Made by a program: the position numbers and the translations under genes. The notes under the pieces were generated by a model that was not told where the DNA came from, made no database searches, and worked only from the letters and a program-made list of their open reading frames with translations. This document shows positions 58,848 to 64,000 of a stretch of DNA of 64,000 nucleotides, piece after piece; the stretch's first letter is position 1; each line of letters begins with the position of its first letter. Location: assembly GCA_026936325.1 (NCBI GenBank), contig JAPTHN010000075.1, positions 372,001 to 436,000 on the forward strand, in the 5' to 3' direction. This stretch comes from Platynereis dumerilii (Eukaryota; Annelida; Polychaeta; Phyllodocida; Nereididae).

Positions 58848-61800
58848 CTGCAAAGAGACGAGTCAGATTATTTGCCATTTTTTAGTAGTAAATGTTCTTC
58901 CCTACAAAGGTAATCTAAAGTGGGGTAAGGGAGGGATATCCGGTCTGCTTTTATTCTTGGGGCAAATCCGGCTCCTTTTAAATGGTTTAAGTAATTTTAC
59001 AGACAATGATGAACATAACACGAGGATTAAACTATTTCTGCACAAAAGAAAAACAAGGTCAAATTGTTTGATTGTTTTTATTGGGTCCTTGGTACCAAGG
59101 GCCATTGTTGTCATCAACACTTCCTGTCTGAAGCAAAAGTTGTTGTGGTACTTATGCATCCCTACCCACAATCTTGTGCCTCTCGGTGCTAAACTTTACT
59201 CTTATTCAACATATTTCTTTAAGATTGCTGGCCCCACTTCATCAAAAACCGGTCTTGAATATTTGGTAAAAAATCATTCTACGCTCTGTGAGCACCACTG
59301 AACACCAATCTGCCCTGCCACCTTGTGTATACTCAGTGCATCTTATAGCAGCTAGCAGGCTGAGCTCATTGTAAAGCAATCTGAATCTGAATCTGATATT
59401 GTGTCAGCACAACCTCATGGTCACATGAAAACTGATGTGCCCTAGGTCGAGATGATGGAGAAAAATTGTTAGTAATAAGATTAAGGATAAGGAGTAAAGT
59501 TAAAAGTGATTAATTTGGGTTATGAACAGGAAGGATTTATAGGGTGAGGGAAGTGAGGCGAGTCTTGAGTTGGTCAAGGGTAGTGGTCTAAGCAATTGCT
59601 TGGTGGTAGAAAGTACCATGCACCGATTTTACTAGGGAGCAAGCAAGATTTCAAACTAAAGTAATTATTTTGTACATTCTTGGTAGAAAATTGACCAAGG
59701 AGTTTGTTTGTTACTGTTTTTAATCTCCGCTTGTTGCTGTTTTAAATCTTTTGGGCGGGATTTGCCCTGGGCCGGGTACACTGACTCATCTCTGACATCA
59801 CACTTCAACAGCACAGAAAAGAACTATATAGAGATTCCACGTAAATATGACAAGGATAGAAATGGAGAACTGGTGACCACCACCTTCATATGCTGGTGTA
59901 ACCAGGAGCATTTGGATGCTTTCGCATTTTAGCCTGTCCCCAGTCTGCTCACAGACTCTGAACGAACAGCACAGCTGGAGAGTCTGCCAGAAATCGGATG
60001 ACCTCCAGCTGACACATTTATTAATATTCGAGTAGGTCAGGTCATGTCTAGGTAGAGGGACCTCATCACTTGTGCTCATACGCACAGCTGAGCTGCCAGC
60101 AACATATAAACAAAGCGCAATCAACAATTTTAAACTGTCAATGAGTGCACATGCACTGCCAATGAGCACCATAAAATTATGAAGTTTTCAAATCCTTTAA
60201 CAGCTATTGCCAGCATGATTTAAATGATAGTTTAGGGCGTTATCCAACAAAACTAATTGAAACAACAAACGGACGACAATGAAACACTAAAGCATTCATT
60301 CAATTGCTTTGAGAGATCTGAAACAGTTAATTATGTTTGTAACACCAAAGAAGAGTTAATCTTTTTGTTACAAATTCACAAATAATTTATGTTGTGGTCA
60401 CTGGTCAGGGCAAGCTTAACAAGCTTATACTGAGAAGTGAGGGTGCTCGTGCGTGGCTGTCTGGCTGGCTGCCAAACAGGGACTACTCACATCTTGCTGG
60501 GTAGAAAAAGCATGGTTCCGTGAAAAAAGAAGTTCCACAATGGGTACCACTTTGCAGCAAAAGTATGTTTCAAAGCATGAACTGGCTGATTAAAAATTAT
60601 TCAATAGTCAACTTTAGGCCCAATTCAACATGCAAATTCATTACTCCACAACACTACAGAAAACCAACAGTTGCTGAATCTGAAATCTGTTAGAGCTCAC
60701 TGACAGTGTCAGATCGATTGTAGATTCTGTTATGGATTCCAGAGGGCAGCACATACACTTTTTTGAACCTGTTGAGCTCTAAGTTTAGAGTGGCCTGTCC
60801 CTGTAGTGCTTATTTTTTCACTTGAGTGAGTCTGAGCCTGGATGGAATTTTCCGGTAGAAGTCACTAGGTGTTGACTTGAGTCAGTGGTCTTCGGATCTT
60901 TGAGAGTGACAGGCAGAGTTTATTTATTTAAGGTCTTGGACCCAATTATATATTGCATGGATTTTCTAATATTGGAATTTACCTAAATTGGGTCTGGTAT
61001 TGATAAGTATAAGTTCTTCTGGACGCAGGAAACGTGTCCTCTATATCCAGATCCTTGTCCTCTTGGTGTAGTGCATGGAATGGAGATAAAAACTTGCTAA
61101 AATCCTCTTGATTAAAAACTCAGGGATGGGCCACTACTGCTGCCTCCTCCTATTAATTAAAAAATAATATGTACATATATACATGTTCAGAGCTGCGACA
61201 CTAGCTCCCGCTGCCATTTCAGGATTGGCTGCTGCTGCTGCCTCACTCAATAAATAAACCTGGATTGTAAATGGGCCGCTACTGCTGCCTCATTCATCCA
61301 AAATACCTAAAATGACTAGCTATGTTTTATCTTTATATCAAATAAATAAATATATAATTAGTAATCCAAAAATTGGGTTAGAGTTGTATCCATGTCACTG
61401 AGATCCATTCAGAGTATCGGGTTCACCTTTCGTATATGCTGGCAATAGCAGGGGCCGCTACTGCTGCCTCCCGCTAGAGCACTTACAGCAGTCCCTCAGT
61501 ACAGTATAATTTCCCAGTCGAGTTCCAATATTTATTTATTTGATTTTTGAAGCTATTTAGGGAACTGGCCTCAACTACAGTTGCTGGTAGGGAGTTCCAC
61601 AAATCCACTACTCGGTTGGTGAAGAAGTGCTTGCGAAGGTTGAGCTTCAATGTCCTTCTTTTAAATAATTTAAAAGAGTGTCCTCTAGTTGATGAGTTTG
61701 AGCGTTGGAGAAAGGGTATGCATTGGGGATCATACAGGCCGTGCAGTATTTTATATACCTCTATCATATCTCCTCTGTCCCTACGACATGATGATTGAGG

Positions 61801-64000
61801 TAATGGGATTTGCATGGGTAGGTGGTAGCTAGTGTAACAGTAGCTGTTTAAAAGCTGATTTATTCCATCATTCTGTTACTTGTACAACGATCACCAATTA
61901 CCAGGTGAACTCAACCAGTTACTATGCCCTATCCAAACACAGAGTTCTCAGTCAGAGAACCGGCAAAAGAGGTTCAAAAGCCTGCAGTCAGAAGAGGTCC
62001 TGTAAGTTACATAAATATCAATAATGCCTATAATGCAGAACATTATGTACTACCAGCAGTTGAATACCTTCAGAAATAATGAATAAGATCATGAGTCATA
62101 ATCTATGTCATAATTGATGACAAGGCCTGTAAAATATGTAGAAACGCTCTAAGACTGATAATGACTGGTCCTGGATAGCTAAATAATGAAGAAATGATAA
62201 TGAATATTTGATGATGAAGTGCATGATGTGGGAAGGCCTAAATCTGCTTCTGCAGTATCCATACCACTTTTATGTACACTCTTGCTCATAAATATGGAAT
62301 ATAGGAAAACATGAAAACTACCATTGAATTGTATCTACCCCATTTGAATCCAATGGTTAAAATCACACTTTTAAGAACTTAAGTCGATTCCTGAAGAGTT
62401 ATTTGAAGTCCTTACCTGAATATTTGCTTAAATCTTTGAAAATTCGGGAGGCTGGAGGAAAGTGAAGAAACAATACAAAAAAGGCAAGACGTGAATTTTA
62501 TTCAGGGTTAAATTGCATCAAAAATTGTTGATTTGTGAAAGTTACTGGCATCAAAGGAACAATTAACCTTTAAATGAATCAATTAAATGGTAATTAGAAC
62601 ATGGGACCTCCAAGGCAAATAATCAAAAAACAGATTAAAATGGTTATATTTATGCTTGGTCCAATGGAACAGTTTTTTACATTTTCAAATTCCAAGACTG
62701 CATGATAACCAGGAACGTTTTATTGATATAGAATTTTACACCCTATGTGTGCTCTACCAAAATGTTTCAATTAGAAATTGTTTTGACTGCTAGCAATTGA
62801 GAGTTTATCACAATAAACAAGGTTGGTTTATCACCATTGTTCATGAAAACCTCAAAATAGGCAAAATCCAGTCCAACAATTCATATCGGGCTAGTTGAGC
62901 CTCTTCTCAGCATGTTGAAGTTAATTTTATAAATCTGGAATCACCCAAAACAAGGGTAAAAAATAAAACAAGGATCGGGGTTATTTCAGTATATTCCATA
63001 TTTATGAGCAAGAGTGTATATATATAATACGTCTTGTCATGTGTGGCAATCGATTATATCTGCAGAGTCCCACTGCAATATCTAAAAATACGAACTTAGT
63101 TTTAAGTGGTGATGAGAGATGTGTATTTCCTATGATGCTGAGTTTAGTCAAATTCTAATTGAGGACAATGCACACTGAAAATAAATAATTTTTGCCACCG
63201 TTACACGCAATAAATAATTTCCCATTGAGGAAAACTCCAAACAGGGCTCACTTCTGACTGTCTTTCCTCCAGCTGTTTCTAACATCTTAAGATAATTATC
63301 TTGATGAGTTTTTCCCCACCTGGTGTTCCTGAAACCATGACATTGGTCCCTACTGCAGGGCTGAAGCCATTAACAATTGAATCCATTTGGACGTGAACCA
63401 GCAAATCTGGAATTCGAATGTAAATGTAATTAATAATCAAAAAAAGAAGCTGAACACATTTTTAATTTTTTGTTGAGTGGATAAGCGAAAAAAAAAATTG
63501 ACACTGTCAACTTTGACACAGCAGGGGCACCCCATGATCTGTTTTACCAATTATCTGTTATGCAGCAGGCGCCCGGCTGGCTGGCAGACTGTCAGCTAGG
63601 ATGTTCCCAGCTGGCAAAGTTGTCAGCTGGGATCCAATTTTTGGTGCCCAACCGATGAAATTTGCAGTCAGGTAATGAGAAAGCAGTTGAGGTGGCTGGC
63701 TGGGAATAAAAATGATTTATATCAGCTGGCTGGGAGGCGCTGAATGACGCTTGAGCTGGCTGGCAACCCAGCTGGCAGCATAACAGATATTTTCTCCCAG
63801 TTGCATAAAAAAATGAATCTAAGTGTCACAAAAGATGTGCAACCAGGAGATTACACTGATATGGGCATTATAATAACACACTGTCATGAGGTGCCCCTGA
63901 CACAGCTTTCTCTACGTTATTTTTGTGAATGTGGAAAGCAGAAAAAATATTAAAAAATTGATTGAACGAACTTAAGATTAGATGAAAACATTATTTAAAG
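58300..64000 (-). CDS. Gene 4: secreted PAN/apple-like + LamG protein, partial
   Basis: Fourth paralogue. Exon 3 is 58847-58300 (548 bp) and exon 2 is 63406-63320 (87 bp); exon 1 must lie beyond 64000. Both junctions are phase 1 with AG acceptors; exon 2 uses GTGGGG as donor. The linker is two residues longer than in genes 1-3 (LLVHVQMDSIVNGFSPAVGTN then VMVSGTP in the same frame, split here at residue 21). The LamG domain keeps IDLGSHETDCLG, LDQWHHLGIVYS, YFDGC and LHLDDLRFW, and is closer to genes 1 and 2 than gene 3 is (MSMFIYFQRVS shared). Intron 2 is 4.5 kb with a LINE fragment and a TA-target element. Confidence 0.8.
61483..61850 (-). mobile_element. CR1/L2-group LINE 3' fragment
   Basis: The frame 61815-61483 carries the C-terminal signature RRDRGDMIEVYKILHG, TRGHSFKL and FFTNRVVDLWNSLPATVVEA of CR1/L2/Jockey-group LINE proteins. 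About 110 residues remain; 5'-truncated and not functional. Confidence 0.75.
62277..63016. mobile_element. 740-bp Tc1/mariner-type non-autonomous element
   Basis: Ends CACTCTTGCTCATAAATATG and its complement (about 30 bp inverted repeat), flanked by TA at 62275-62276 and 63017-63018. No transposase frame. Confidence 0.85.
63320..63406 (-). CDS. Gene 4 exon 2: linker
   Basis: 87-bp phase 1-1 exon found by homology; too short for a free reading frame. Acceptor CCAG/ATTTGCTGG, donor CCAG/GTGGGG. Two codons longer than its paralogues. Confidence 0.82.
63407..64000 (-). other. Gene 4 intron 1 (partial)
   Basis: Contains imperfect GCTGGCTGGC repeats at about 63570-63780; no exon 1 was found before the window edge. 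Confidence 0.6.

Larger units (their letters stand above)
58848..63319 (-). other. Gene 4 intron 2
   Basis: 4472 bp. Contains the LINE fragment at 61483-61850 and the TA-target element at 62277-63016. Four GGCCGCTACTGCTGCCTC-like blocks recur at about 61135, 61208, 61272 and 61453. The remaining DNA has no coding signal. Confidence 0.7.

Noticed and set aside
58957-59301. 114-residue plus-strand frame in the gene 4 intron
   Set aside because: No recognisable domain; lies in intronic DNA with no paralogue in the other units.

Overview
The window looks like AT-rich genomic DNA of a eukaryote, most likely a marine invertebrate animal. The signs are spliced genes with GT-AG introns, dense DNA transposons and MITEs, fragments of non-LTR retrotransposons, a Ty3/gypsy-type LTR element, microsatellites and satellite-like arrays. 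The protein family present (secreted, PAN/apple-like plus LamG) suits a deuterostome or lophotrochozoan, but the species cannot be fixed from the sequence. No tRNA, rRNA or CRISPR was seen. GENES: The host content is a head-to-tail array of four paralogous genes on the minus strand. Each has three coding exons joined by phase-1 introns: (1) signal peptide plus a cysteine-rich PAN/apple-like module, (2) a 26-28 residue linker, and (3) a terminal LamG (concanavalin A-like) domain ending in WWLWTM-stop. Gene 1 is 7192-2309, gene 2 is 15504-10726, gene 3 is 36514-27912. Gene 4 enters from beyond the right edge, with exon 2 at 63406-63320 and exon 3 at 58847-58300. LAYOUT: 1-8398 (unit A, gene 1) and 8399-21522 (unit B, gene 2) are a near-identical tandem segmental duplication of about 8.4 kb. 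Unit A holds a palindromic MITE missing from B; B holds a 4983-bp LTR retrotransposon missing from A, and in both cases the other copy shows the clean empty site. From 21523 to about 39.4 kb is an older, heavily invaded unit C (gene 3). From 39.4 to 64 kb is unit D (gene 4), split by a 6.2-kb hAT-like insertion and a series of LINE, satellite and DNA-transposon insertions. Because the units are homologous, many insertions can be delimited to the base by comparing filled and empty sites. INTERPRETATION: The four genes probably encode related secreted proteins that could bind glycans or other extracellular ligands; that role is inferred from the domains only. The signal-peptide/PAN exon of gene 2 is far more divergent from gene 1 than the DNA around it, which suggests gene conversion or diversification of that module. 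Several non-autonomous DNA transposons carry unusual arrays of short internal motifs (GTCCACTCCGTTACC, GTTACATCATMAG, TCGATCGGAC), and a plus-strand relic exon and a 17-codon micro-ORF recur between the genes.
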